A stretch of 64,000 bases of DNA. Source: Streptomyces sp. HD (GTDB lineage Bacteria > Actinomycetota > Actinomycetes > Streptomycetales > Streptomycetaceae). Below the pieces are notes generated by a model. It was not told the DNA's origin, did not search any database, and saw only the letters and a program-made list of their open reading frames with translations. The position numbers and the translations under genes were made by a program. This document shows, piece after piece, positions 24,883 to 33,242 of this stretch. The stretch lies in NCBI RefSeq assembly GCF_028369295.1, contig NZ_JAQMYP010000034.1, positions 46,509 through 110,508 of the forward strand, written 5' to 3'. The number at the start of each line of letters is the position of its first letter. Positions within the stretch are counted from its first letter, which is position 1.

Positions 24883-25647
24883 GTGTCCGACGACTCCGTG
24901 AGCGCCCGGCGCTTCGCCCGCGAGAGCATGGCCGTCCTCGACCGCATGACCGAGTCCGCCCGCGACGAGGTGGCCCGGGCCGCCGAGCTCATCGCCGACT
25001 GCGTGCGCGCGGACGGCGTGATCCAGGCCTTCGGCACCGGCCACTCCCAGGCCATCGTCCTCGAACTCGCCGGACGGGCCGGCGGACTGGTCCCCACGAA
25101 CCGCCTCAGCATCGCCGACCTCGTCCTGTACGGCGGCGAGCCCCCGAGCGTCCTCGACGACCCGCTCCTGGAGCGCCGCGCCGGAGTCGCCGGCCGCCTC
25201 TACGAACTGGCCGCACCGCGCCCCCAGGACCTCTTCGTCGTGATCTCCAACTCCGGCGTCAACAACGTCATCGTGGAGATGGCCCTGCACGCCAAGGAGC
25301 ACGGCCACCGCCTCCTCGCCATCACCTCCCTCGCCCACACCCGCGCCGTCCCCGCCGGGCACCCCAGCGGCAGGAAGCTCGCGGACCTCGCCGACGTCGT
25401 CCTCGACAACCGGGCACCGCGCGGCGACGCCCTGCTGGAGCTCCCCGAGGGCGGCGCGGTCTGCGCCCTGTCCACACTGACCGGCGTGATGCTCGTCCAG
25501 ACGGCCGTCGCCGAGGCCTCCGCCCTGCTCCTCGCCGCCGGGGAACGCCCGCCGGTGTACGTCTCGGCCAATGTGCCGGGCGGCTTCGAGGGCAATCTGG
25601 AGCTGGAGAAGCGGTACGCCGGACGGATCCGGCGTACCGCGAGCTAG
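24883..25647 (+). CDS. SIS-domain sugar isomerase-like protein (UPF0309 type)
   Basis: A 254-residue single SIS-domain protein. FGTGHSQAIVLELAGRAGG (about residues 50-68) and the phosphosugar loop VISNSGVNNVIVEMAL (about 124-139) are the family landmarks. It is a cytosolic phosphosugar-binding or isomerising enzyme, related in fold to MurQ and GmhA. Divergent from the RpiR gene, it likely handles the sugar phosphate made by the linked kinase. GTG 24883 follows GGGGAG. The exact reaction is unknown. Confidence 0.82.
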   Translation: MSDDSVSARRFARESMAVLDRMTESARDEVARAAELIADCVRADGVIQAFGTGHSQAIVLELAGRAGGLVPTNRLSIADLVLYGGEPPSVLDDPLLERRAGVAGRLYELAAPRPQDLFVVISNSGVNNVIVEMALHAKEHGHRLLAITSLAHTRAVPAGHPSGRKLADLADVVLDNRAPRGDALLELPEGGAVCALSTLTGVMLVQTAVAEASALLLAAGERPPVYVSANVPGGFEGNLELEKRYAGRIRRTAS

Positions 25648-25686
25648 TTGCTCCGCCGGGAGGGCCGTGGAGAGCCCGCGGGCCGG

Positions 25687-25744
25687 TGGGGCTGGTCGCG
25701 CGCCCACGCGGCGGAGCCGCATATCGATTCAGCCCCGCGCTCCT
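25687..25744. repeat. Interspersed repeat, copy 3
   Basis: CGCGGCGGAGCCGCATATCG is shared with the copy at 19252 and, inverted, with 33087. It fills the gap between the convergent SIS-protein and GH84 genes. Confidence 0.7.
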
Positions 25745-25758
25745 TTGTTGTGGAGCCG

Positions 25759-28700
25759 TCACTCCACAGGCACTGGGGTCAGGGCCACGGCGAGTGGATA
25801 GGCGCCGGTGGTGAGCGCCGTGCCGGTGCTTCCCGTGGTGGTGTCGACCGGTATCAGAGCGTTGCCGTCGGCCGTCGTGACGTACGCCGCGCCGCCGTTC
25901 CAGTCCAGGGCCACGTCGAACGCCGACCTTCCGACAGGCACCTGCTTGCCGGGGGCGCCGGTCACCGTGTCGACGGGCGTGACGTAGTCCCCGTTGCTGG
26001 GGCTGACCCACAGGGTCCGGCCGTCCGGCGACAGTCCGAGGCCGTAGGCCTGGCCGGTGACCAGGAGCGTCGGTTCGGTGTCGTTGGTCGCCGTGTCGAT
26101 CGGAGTCACCGTCGAGCCGCCGGAGTTGGACACGTACACCGTCCGCCCGTCCGGCGCGGCGACGATGTTGAAGGGGCGGGGCCCGACCGGAACGGCCCTG
26201 CCGGCGCTTCGGGTGGCGAGGTCGACGGGGCTGACCGTGTTGTCGTGGATGTTCGCCACGTACAGGGTCCTGCCGTCCGGCGTGACCGCCATGTTCTCCG
26301 GCCCGGATCCGACCCGGACCGGTTGGCCCGCCGTCAGCGTGCCGGTGTCGATCGGCTGCACCGTGCCGTCCGTGTAGTTGGCGACCCAGAGCGTACGGCC
26401 GTCCGGGGTGAGGGCCAGCCCGGCGGGGACCCTGCCCACGGGGACCGTGGCGGTGACGGTGCCCTTCGCCACGTCGATCACGCTGACCGTGTTCGAGCCC
26501 TGGTTGGCGGCGTACGCGGTCCGGCCGTCCGCGTCGACGACGACCTCGCCGGGGTTGTCACCGACCGCGATGTTCCTGCTCGTACCAGTGGACAGGTCGA
26601 GTGAACTCACCGACGCGCCACTGAAGTTGGCGGTCAGCGTGCGGGGCGTGCCGGTGCCGTCGGTGACCCGGACGGGGAGCGCGCGGTCGAGGAGCCCCTC
26701 ACCCGACACGACGACGGAGTGGACGCCCTCGGTGACGCCGGTGAGGGTGACCGTGACCGAGGCCGGGGTGGTCGCCGTGCCCTCCGCGGGCGTGGCCTTG
26801 ACGCCGTCGGGCACATGGAGCCGCCAGCTGACGGTCCTGGCCTGCGCGTCGGACAGGTCGAGGGTGACCTTGGCGGAGGCCCCCGGCTTCAGTGACAGCG
26901 AGCCGGGCGAGAAGGCGGCGTCGACGCCCGGGTCGGGCGCGGTGTCCAGCATCGTCGTGTACAGGAACTGGTCCATCACACCCGGGGAGACCTGCTGGGG
27001 GATGGCGTCCAACTCCCCGCGTTGTTTCCGGAGTTGGGCCCACAGGCGCGCCACCGCATCCGTGTCGCCGCGCTTGTGGGCCAACAGCAGTTCCACGGCC
27101 GTCCCGCCCGCGGTGCCGTAGCGGCCGAGCTTGTCCAGCCAGACGGAGGTCTCGTCGAGGAACCCGGGGTTGTCCAGACGGGCACGCAACCGGTCCGGGG
27201 TGGCGGCCATGTCGACGAAGTAGGAGGTGAGCCGGGCCGCCGCACGGTCGAGTCCGCTGTCCTCCTCGTACGCCTTGCGGAACGCCGCGATGAGCTCGGT
27301 GAGCGTGGGGGACTCGGTCGGATCCAGTTGGGAGGAGTAGTTGTTCTCCGCGAGGATCCGCAGCCATTTCGCGGCGCCGGGCCCGGCGAGATCTCTTACG
27401 GAGGCGAGGAAGGCGGCCCGGGGATCGTAGGCGTCCGGGTTCCAGAGATATGCGCCCGATGTGAACAGCGCGAGCCTGCTCGCCTCGCCCTGGACCATCG
27501 GGTTGGCGGTCACCCCGGTGACCTCCTCGGCCACGCCGGGCTCCCGGCCGGTGTAGGGCCCGAGCAGGAGGCGGCTGGTGACGTAGTCGTTGACCGGATA
27601 GTTGTCCCAGACCAGGATCGGGTGGCCGTACACCTCGCGGGCCTGCTTCACCTGCTCGGCGGTGATCGTCGGCGCGATCACGCCGACGCCGGTCCACTCG
27701 ACGACCACGGTCGGGTCGAGCTTCTCCCGAAGCGCCTTCTTGTACGGGGAGTCGGCGAGGTCGGAGTACTCCGTCGGGACCATCTCCAGGGGCTGGAGGT
27801 CGGCGTGCTCGGCGCTGAACTCCCGCCACACCGTGTTCAGCAGATGAGCCTGCGCGGTGCCCGCCGCACCCCCGCCCGTCCCGAACCCCGCCGCGTCGGC
27901 GGGGCAGTTCCACTTGGTGTAGCTGATGTCGTCGAGCGGGATCGCGAAGGACCGCACGCCGATCGTGTACAGCGAGTCGAACTTGGCGGTGAGCGCCTTG
28001 ACGTCGGCGTCGGAGGAGTAGCAGACGGAGAGCCCGGGGGAGAGGGCGTAGGTGAAGCGGACGTGGTTGGCACGGGCCCGGTCGACGAGCTCCCTCAGCT
28101 TCGCCAGCTCGGCGGGCGGGTACGCGTCGCGCCAGCGGGCCCGGAGGTAGTCGTCGTCCTTGGGCGAGTAGACGTAGACGTTCTGTTTCGTACGGCCGTA
28201 GAAATCCAGCTGGGCGAGGCGTTCGGCGTGTGACCAGGGCGTGCCGTAGAAGCCCTCGATGACTCCGCGCAGGCCGGCCGTGGGCCAGTCGCGGACGTTC
28301 ACCGTGGGCAGGCGGTCTCGCGCGACGAGTTGGCGCAGGGTCTGGGCCGCGTAGAAGGTGCCGGTGGCGTCGGTGCCGGAGAGGGCGACCAGGGCGCGGC
28401 CGTGGGAGCGGCCGGAGGCGAGGGCGTAGCCGCCGGAGGGCAGTCCCGTCGGGGACTTGGCGCCCAGTCGTCTCAACACCGCTTCGGTGGCGGGGTTTTC
28501 GGTGGGGCCGCCGACGTAGACCGTGAGCGCGGAGGCCGGGGGTCTCTCGCCCGCGGGCACGGTGACGATGTGCCGGGCGCCGGCGTCGCGCAGGACGGAT
28601 TCCACGAGGCGTCGGGCGGAGGGGTCGGTGTCCGGGCCGACGACCTCGACGACCCTGTCCGGGACGGCGAGGCGGGCCGGGCCCGTGTGCATGCTCTTGG

Positions 28701-28836
28701 GCGTTGGCCACACCTGCGGGGCCCGGGCCTGGGTCCGGGCTTGCGCGGGGGGTGTGGGCGCGGCGGCCGCGGACGGTGCGGTGAGGCCGACGGCCAGGAG
28801 CAGAGCCGCTGGAATTACACGAAGGGATGGAAGCAC
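25759..28836 (-). CDS. Secreted GH84 beta-N-acetylglucosaminidase with beta-propeller C-terminus
   Basis: A 1025-residue exported enzyme. A signal peptide (VIPAALLLAVGLTAPSAAAA) is followed by a GH20b/84b-type N domain, then the GH84 barrel starting GVIEGFYGTPWS. The catalytic Asp pair is PLDDISYTKWN (about residues 302-303), using substrate-assisted catalysis on beta-GlcNAc. The last about 290 residues are six or seven YVTN-type beta-propeller repeats (DGRTLWVANY, DGRTLYVANI, DGRTVYVSNS), an unusual addition. GTG 28836 is chosen because GGGAGGA lies 4 bases upstream; GTG 28863 is in frame but lacks a site. It probably strips GlcNAc outside the cell, upstream of the importer. Confidence 0.9.
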   Translation of the reverse strand: MLPSLRVIPAALLLAVGLTAPSAAAAPTPPAQARTQARAPQVWPTPKSMHTGPARLAVPDRVVEVVGPDTDPSARRLVESVLRDAGARHIVTVPAGERPPASALTVYVGGPTENPATEAVLRRLGAKSPTGLPSGGYALASGRSHGRALVALSGTDATGTFYAAQTLRQLVARDRLPTVNVRDWPTAGLRGVIEGFYGTPWSHAERLAQLDFYGRTKQNVYVYSPKDDDYLRARWRDAYPPAELAKLRELVDRARANHVRFTYALSPGLSVCYSSDADVKALTAKFDSLYTIGVRSFAIPLDDISYTKWNCPADAAGFGTGGGAAGTAQAHLLNTVWREFSAEHADLQPLEMVPTEYSDLADSPYKKALREKLDPTVVVEWTGVGVIAPTITAEQVKQAREVYGHPILVWDNYPVNDYVTSRLLLGPYTGREPGVAEEVTGVTANPMVQGEASRLALFTSGAYLWNPDAYDPRAAFLASVRDLAGPGAAKWLRILAENNYSSQLDPTESPTLTELIAAFRKAYEEDSGLDRAAARLTSYFVDMAATPDRLRARLDNPGFLDETSVWLDKLGRYGTAGGTAVELLLAHKRGDTDAVARLWAQLRKQRGELDAIPQQVSPGVMDQFLYTTMLDTAPDPGVDAAFSPGSLSLKPGASAKVTLDLSDAQARTVSWRLHVPDGVKATPAEGTATTPASVTVTLTGVTEGVHSVVVSGEGLLDRALPVRVTDGTGTPRTLTANFSGASVSSLDLSTGTSRNIAVGDNPGEVVVDADGRTAYAANQGSNTVSVIDVAKGTVTATVPVGRVPAGLALTPDGRTLWVANYTDGTVQPIDTGTLTAGQPVRVGSGPENMAVTPDGRTLYVANIHDNTVSPVDLATRSAGRAVPVGPRPFNIVAAPDGRTVYVSNSGGSTVTPIDTATNDTEPTLLVTGQAYGLGLSPDGRTLWVSPSNGDYVTPVDTVTGAPGKQVPVGRSAFDVALDWNGGAAYVTTADGNALIPVDTTTGSTGTALTTGAYPLAVALTPVPVE

Positions 28837-28851
28837 GAATCCTCCCGGGGT

Positions 28852-28864
28852 GAATGTATCCACC
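28852..28864 (-). promoter_or_regulatory. Operator-like GAATGTATCCACC in the GH84 leader
   Basis: Shares GAATGTATC and CACC with the site at 11916 between the GH5-like and kinase genes. It lies between the -10 box and the GTG start. Confidence 0.45.
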
Positions 28865-28869
28865 GGGAG

Positions 28870-28898
28870 ATGCTAGAGATGCTGAATGTTTCATTCAA
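28870..28898 (-). promoter_or_regulatory. GH84 promoter overlapped by a perfect palindrome
   Basis: TTGAAT (28898-28893), a 17-base spacer and TAGCAT (28875-28870) form a sigma-70-like promoter. TGAATGTTTCATTCA (28883-28897), a perfect palindrome with 6-bp arms, covers the -35 box, a typical repressor position. Confidence 0.65.
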
Positions 28899-28977
28899 TG
28901 GGGCGATTCGGGAGGCAGGTTGGCGCAGGGGGCGCACACTGGATATGTGTGCCGTCGATGCTCAAGGGGGTGTCGGC

Positions 28978-29559
28978 ATGGCTGCGTCAGGGTGCCCGAG
29001 GGTGCGGCTGTGGCGGTGGCGGCGCAGCCCGTTGAGGCGGCGCAGCGACCTCGTCGAAGCGTGGGTCGTGCTGGCCGGATGGGTGTTCGCGCTGGTCGGT
29101 GCCCTGTTCGCGGGGCTGGCGGCGGCGGACGCGGTCACCCACTCCGCCAAGGAGCAGCGGGCCGAGAGCCACAAGGTGACGGCCGTACTGGTGAAGGACG
29201 CGGATGATCCGGGGCCCTCGCGGGTCACCACCGACCATCTCGTGTGGAGCACCGTCCGCTGGACCGACCCGGACGGTACGGCCCACACCGACGACGCCCG
29301 GGTGCCGCCCAGGACGCACGCGGGCAGCAAGGTCGTGGTGTGGACCGACCGGCACGGCGTCGTCGTCAACGAGCCGCTGTCCGAGACCGAGATCCTGCTG
29401 CACGCGGTCGCCGGAGGCATCCTGGCCGCCGGGGCCGCCGGCAGCGTCGTGCTCGGGTGCACCTGGGTGGTACGGCTGGGTCTGGAGCGGCGGCGGATGG
29501 ACGAGTGGGCCGCGGAGTGGGAGCGGATGGACACGCCGTGGGGGTGGAAGACGGGCTGA
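28978..29559 (+). CDS. Rv1733c family membrane protein
   Basis: A 193-residue protein with two transmembrane helices (about residues 26-50 and 140-165) and an extracytoplasmic loop between them, the layout of the Rv1733c family of mycobacteria and streptomycetes. The Arg-rich start RLWRWRRSPLRRRSDLVEAW is typical. ATG 28978 has AAGGGGG 7 bases upstream; ATG 28945 is also in frame but without a site. Function is unknown; mycobacterial homologues are dormancy-regulated. It is divergent from the GH84 gene. Confidence 0.8.
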   Translation: MAASGCPRVRLWRWRRSPLRRRSDLVEAWVVLAGWVFALVGALFAGLAAADAVTHSAKEQRAESHKVTAVLVKDADDPGPSRVTTDHLVWSTVRWTDPDGTAHTDDARVPPRTHAGSKVVVWTDRHGVVVNEPLSETEILLHAVAGGILAAGAAGSVVLGCTWVVRLGLERRRMDEWAAEWERMDTPWGWKTG

Positions 29560-29618
29560 CATGCCGTCTCACCACGCGGCACGACCAGCACCACGATTCG
29601 TGCGGCCCACCGCCGCCG

Positions 29619-30368
29619 TCATTTGACGTCCGCGCTCGGCAGCGCCGACGGGGACGCGGTGTTCAGGTCCTCCAGGCCCTTGGGGATGGCGAGCGTGAGA
29701 ACCGGCGCGCCCGGCTGGGGCGCGGGCGGGGTCATCTGGTCCTTGGGGAGCTTCGGCGGGGTGGTCTGCTGGAAGTTGTTCGCGTCGAAGTTCACCAGGC
29801 CCGTCTTCTCAAGGATCGTCATGTGGTCGAGCACCGTGTCGTTCGCCAGGTCCGCCAGCTGACGGACCAGGGTGTTCTGCGTGGTGCCCCGGATCTTCGC
29901 GATCGCCGGGAAGATCTGCCCGTGCGTAACCCGCATGATCGCGACACCCGTGGCGTCGAACTCCTTGCCCGTCTTGGAGTCCACCGTCGCCACGAACTGC
30001 TGCTGCTGCGGGCTGGCCTGGTTCGGCAGCGTGATGTTCAGCTGGGACGCGAGCTTGCGGCAGGCGAGGTCGAGCCGGGCATGTCCGACGACCAGGTGCT
30101 GGCCGGCCTCCTTCATCGCCGGGGTCGTCCCGCGCTGCATCGCCATCATGCCCAGCGGGTGCTCCCACAGGCCCGCCGCACGGACCTTGACGACGAAGTC
30201 CCGGTCCGCCTCGGTCAGCGGCCCGAACTGCGTATTGGCGATGACACGGTCCTGGCTGTTGGAGGTGTTGTCCAGGCCCAGCATGGCCGGGTAGGCGAGC
30301 GCGGAGAGGGTGAGGACGAGCGCGCCTCCCACGAAGACGGTTCCTACCATGCGGCGCGAGATGGGCAT
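29619..30368 (-). CDS. DUF4142 exported protein
   Basis: A 249-residue protein with one N-terminal membrane helix or signal (TVFVGGALVLTLSALAYPA) and a ferritin-like helical DUF4142 domain (about 50-205: DRDFVVKVRAAGLWEHPLGMMA...). The tail is Pro-rich. ATG 30368 has a perfect AGGAGG 4 bases upstream, so the longer in-frame start at 30428 is rejected. The biochemical role of DUF4142 is not known; it is thought to be periplasmic or cell-wall located. Confidence 0.85.
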   Translation of the reverse strand: MPISRRMVGTVFVGGALVLTLSALAYPAMLGLDNTSNSQDRVIANTQFGPLTEADRDFVVKVRAAGLWEHPLGMMAMQRGTTPAMKEAGQHLVVGHARLDLACRKLASQLNITLPNQASPQQQQFVATVDSKTGKEFDATGVAIMRVTHGQIFPAIAKIRGTTQNTLVRQLADLANDTVLDHMTILEKTGLVNFDANNFQQTTPPKLPKDQMTPPAPQPGAPVLTLAIPKGLEDLNTASPSALPSADVK

Positions 30369-30473
30369 CGTGCCTCCTGACGTGAGCGGCTTGGTCCCCA
30401 GGAGGTACGGATGGAACACGCGAAACAATCACCGCCGAGGGAAAAAAACTTACGGCCCGCCGTGCGTCGTCCG

Positions 30474-31862
30474 TCACACACCACCGTGAACCGCCTGTTC
30501 GGTCCCGACAGCCCGGTGACCGGAACCGCTGTGCCCCGGTTCTTGATCCTTCTCGGCGGCGATCGCGGAGGCCGAGACCAGCGTCGCGGCGGCGAGGCTG
30601 CCCCAGAGGGCGGTCGGGCCGTGCGGCGCGAGGGCGGTGATGACGGCCGGGGAGACGGCGAGGCCGAGGCCCGTGGAGAGTTCGAAGCGGGCGAGGGTAC
30701 GGCCCAGGGCGTGGGTCGGGGCGAGGTCGGTGACGAGGGCGGTGGCGCTGCCGGCGTAGACGATCTCGCCGATGGTGCAGAGCACGGACACCGCGGCGAC
30801 GGCCGGGGCACCCCAGCCGCCGCCCAGTGAGGTGGCCGCGAGGAAGCCCAGGTAGGACACGGTGAGGAGCACACCGGCGAGAGCCAGCACCGTGCGCCGG
30901 GAGAAACGGGACAGCAGCACGGTGACCGGCACTTGCAGGGTGACCACCAGCACCGTGTTGGCCACGAAGATGGCCGCCGACCACACCGGGGACGCGTCCA
31001 GCTGGGTCACCAGGATCAACGGGAGCGCGATCTCCGGGACGTTGAGGCAGAAGACGTAGACCACGTTGGCGGCGAGCAGCGCACGCATCCGGGGCACCGG
31101 CCCGGCGTTCCCAGCCCCAGCCCCAGCTCCAACCCCAGCTCCAGCCCCAGCCCCAGCTCCAACCCCAGCTCCAGCCCCAGCCCCAGCTCCAACCCCAGCT
31201 CCAGCGCCAGCCCCAGCTCCGGCCTCGGCCCCGTCCATTTCCTTGGCCAGGGCCGCGGCCGGACGCGCGTGCAGATGGACCGACCATGCCAGGGCCGCCG
31301 CGGCCAGATAGGCGAGCCCGGTCACGGCGGCCAGTGTCCGCAACGCCGTCGTGCCGCCCGCCAGGGACACGGTCGCGATGAGCGCGCCCACGCCCAGACC
31401 GGCGTTGCGCAGGGCGCGGCCCGCCGCGAGGGCGGTGTCGCGGTCCCGGCCGTGGGCGACCGTGGCCACGACGGCCGCGTGCGCGGCCGGCCATGCCTGG
31501 TTGCCGACGCTGAAGAACAGTGCCGCCGTCCCGAACAGCCAGACGTGCCCCGCCGGGGTGGCCAGCAGCAGGATCACGCCGAGCACCCGGACCAGCATCG
31601 ACGCCGCCACGACCGTGCTGCGCGCACCCCGGTCCAGCCACCGGCCCACTGCGGGCATGCACACCAGGCCCGCGACCACACCGACCGTCATGGCGACGCC
31701 GGTGACCGGCGCGGACAGCTTCAGCACCGCCACTCCGTAGAGCAGCAGAAAGGGCCGCAACAGGCCGGTGCCGAGGGCGTCCACGGCCAGGGCGACGGCA
31801 TAGCGGGGGCCTCCGGAGGCGCGGACGAGGGCGCGGGGCCGGATCTTGGTGGTGGTTGCCAT
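30474..31862 (-). CDS. MFS transporter with Ala-Gly tandem repeat in the central loop
   Basis: A 462-residue twelve-helix MFS permease. Helix 1-2 loop text VGRWLDRGARSTVV marks the family. The cytoplasmic loop between helices 6 and 7 contains about 40 residues of AGAGAGAGVG units encoded by a 30-bp tandem repeat. It is divergent from an ArsR-type regulator gene, with a 29-bp palindrome between them, so it is probably repressed by that protein. Substrate unknown; drug or metabolite efflux is the family expectation. Confidence 0.87.
   Translation of the reverse strand: MATTTKIRPRALVRASGGPRYAVALAVDALGTGLLRPFLLLYGVAVLKLSAPVTGVAMTVGVVAGLVCMPAVGRWLDRGARSTVVAASMLVRVLGVILLLATPAGHVWLFGTAALFFSVGNQAWPAAHAAVVATVAHGRDRDTALAAGRALRNAGLGVGALIATVSLAGGTTALRTLAAVTGLAYLAAAALAWSVHLHARPAAALAKEMDGAEAGAGAGAGAGVGAGAGAGAGVGAGAGAGAGVGAGAGAGNAGPVPRMRALLAANVVYVFCLNVPEIALPLILVTQLDASPVWSAAIFVANTVLVVTLQVPVTVLLSRFSRRTVLALAGVLLTVSYLGFLAATSLGGGWGAPAVAAVSVLCTIGEIVYAGSATALVTDLAPTHALGRTLARFELSTGLGLAVSPAVITALAPHGPTALWGSLAAATLVSASAIAAEKDQEPGHSGSGHRAVGTEQAVHGGV
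31111..31221. repeat. 30-bp coding minisatellite in the MFS gene
   Basis: Three perfect 30-bp units (31111-31140, 31141-31170, 31171-31200) and one degenerate partial unit follow each other. Each encodes ten residues (AGAGAGAGVG), so copy-number changes keep the frame. Confidence 0.9.
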
Positions 31863-31897
31863 GGCGTCAACGGTGGGTTCGGCCGCAGTACGGGCCG

Positions 31898-31926
31898 CGT
31901 CGGTTGACGGAAACCGTCAACCGACG
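31898..31926. promoter_or_regulatory. 29-bp perfect palindrome between MFS and ArsR-type genes
   Basis: CGTCGGTTGACGG and CCGTCAACCGACG, 13 bp each, flank AAA with no mismatch. It lies in the 99-base divergent spacer, 35 bases from each start codon, and is the likely operator of the adjacent regulator. Confidence 0.75.
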
Positions 31927-31961
31927 CTGTCGTCGGCTCTCCGGTGGATGATGATGCGGGC

Positions 31962-33047
31962 GTGACGTTGAGGATCGACATCAGCGGACTGCCGTCCGAG
32001 CGGCTGCGGTTCGCCGCCTCCCCGCTGGCCGAGCTGACCGCGATGCTGCATGTGCTCGCCGAACCCGGCCACCATCCCCAGCACGCCGAGTGGGCCGCGA
32101 AGGTCTGGGCGGTGCTGCGGCCCGAGCTGGCCGAGCGGCTGCGGGAGGCGGAGTTCCTCTGGCGTTCCTCGCAGGCCGACTTCCTGATCCCCGCCCGGCC
32201 TCGGCCGACCCTCGCGGAAGAGCTGGACGATGTGGACCGGATCGACGACGAGAGGTATGTGACCGCCGCGCTCGTCACCACGTGCGGCAGCAACCGGGTG
32301 CATTTCGGCGCGTCGTCGCCGCTCACCGACGCGACCGCGCGCGAGTGGGCCCTGGCCCTGGCCCAGGCCCGCGGCGCGCGGCAAGAGGCCTTCGCGGAAC
32401 GGCTGCTCGCGGACCCGGCCACGGTACGGGCGCGGCTGCGCGCCACTCTCGAAGAGTGCGCGGAGGCCTTCTTCGACGACGCCTGGGCGGGCGTCGCCGT
32501 GCAGCTCGCCACCGACCTGCGCCTGAAGAACCACCTGTTGAGGCGCCAGGGCATCGGAGCGGCGCTCGCCTCCGTCTCCGGCGCGGTCACCCTGGCGCCG
32601 GACGGCGACTGCATCGTCGTGGACAAGCTGCAGGACAAGGCGACCGCCGCCCAGAGTGCCGGGGTCACCTTCATCCCCACGGTCTTCGGCCGCCCGCACC
32701 TGGTGGCGGTCCACGCGCCCGGCTGGCAGCCGGTGGTGCAGTACCCCGTGGCCGAGCCGAGTCCGTCGGAGCCGGTGTCGCTGGAAACGGTCACCCTGCG
32801 GCTGGAGGCACTCGCCCATCCGGTACGGCTACGGCTGCTGCGCACCCTGGCCCGCGGCCCGCACACCACGGGTGAGATGGCCCATGTCTGGGACCTGACC
32901 CGCCCGGAGGTCTCCCGCCACCTCGCGCTGCTGCGCCGCGCGGACCTCGTCACGGCCCGGCGGCACGGCCGCTACGTCCGCTACACCCTCGACCTCCCCG
33001 CCCTGACAGCACTGGGCACCGACCTGCTGGCGGCGGTGCTGCGCTGA
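31962..33047 (+). CDS. DUF5937 / ArsR-type HTH transcriptional regulator
   Basis: A 361-residue regulator of a type common in Streptomyces: a long N-terminal DUF5937 domain (about 1-265; RIDISGLPSERLRFAASPLAEL) and a C-terminal winged helix (about 280-350) with ALAHPVRLRLLRTLARGPHTTGEMA and LTRPEVSRHLALLRRADLV. No metal-binding cysteine pair is seen in the HTH, so it is not a classic metal sensor. GTG 31962 begins the conserved N-terminus; GTG 31944 is also possible. It shares its promoter region with the divergent MFS gene and very likely controls it. Confidence 0.85.
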   Translation: MTLRIDISGLPSERLRFAASPLAELTAMLHVLAEPGHHPQHAEWAAKVWAVLRPELAERLREAEFLWRSSQADFLIPARPRPTLAEELDDVDRIDDERYVTAALVTTCGSNRVHFGASSPLTDATAREWALALAQARGARQEAFAERLLADPATVRARLRATLEECAEAFFDDAWAGVAVQLATDLRLKNHLLRRQGIGAALASVSGAVTLAPDGDCIVVDKLQDKATAAQSAGVTFIPTVFGRPHLVAVHAPGWQPVVQYPVAEPSPSEPVSLETVTLRLEALAHPVRLRLLRTLARGPHTTGEMAHVWDLTRPEVSRHLALLRRADLVTARRHGRYVRYTLDLPALTALGTDLLAAVLR

Positions 33048-33086
33048 GCGGCACCCGCAGTGTCACGCCGGTTGGGTAGCGCCCCC

Positions 33087-33152
33087 TAGGGGCGCGGGGC
33101 TGTATCGATATGCGGCTCCGCCGCGGGGCGCGACCAGCCACGACGGCGCAGC
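33087..33152. repeat. Interspersed repeat copy 4, inverted
   Basis: AGGGGCGCGGGGCTGTATCG then ATATGCGGCTCCGCCGC is the reverse complement of copies at 19252 and 25687. A CAGCAGA heptamer repeated three times follows immediately. It fills most of the 195-base gap before the SpoIIE-type gene. Confidence 0.7.
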
Positions 33153-33242
33153 AGACAGCAGACAGCAGACGGCAGGAGCACCCTGCGACGCCGCGGCGAG
33201 CCGTTGTGAGGTGCATCACATTCGAGCTAGGGTGATTACCGC

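Noticed and set aside
31111..31221. Possible CRISPR array
   Set aside because: Units are contiguous 30-bp tandem copies without spacers and are in frame within an MFS gene.
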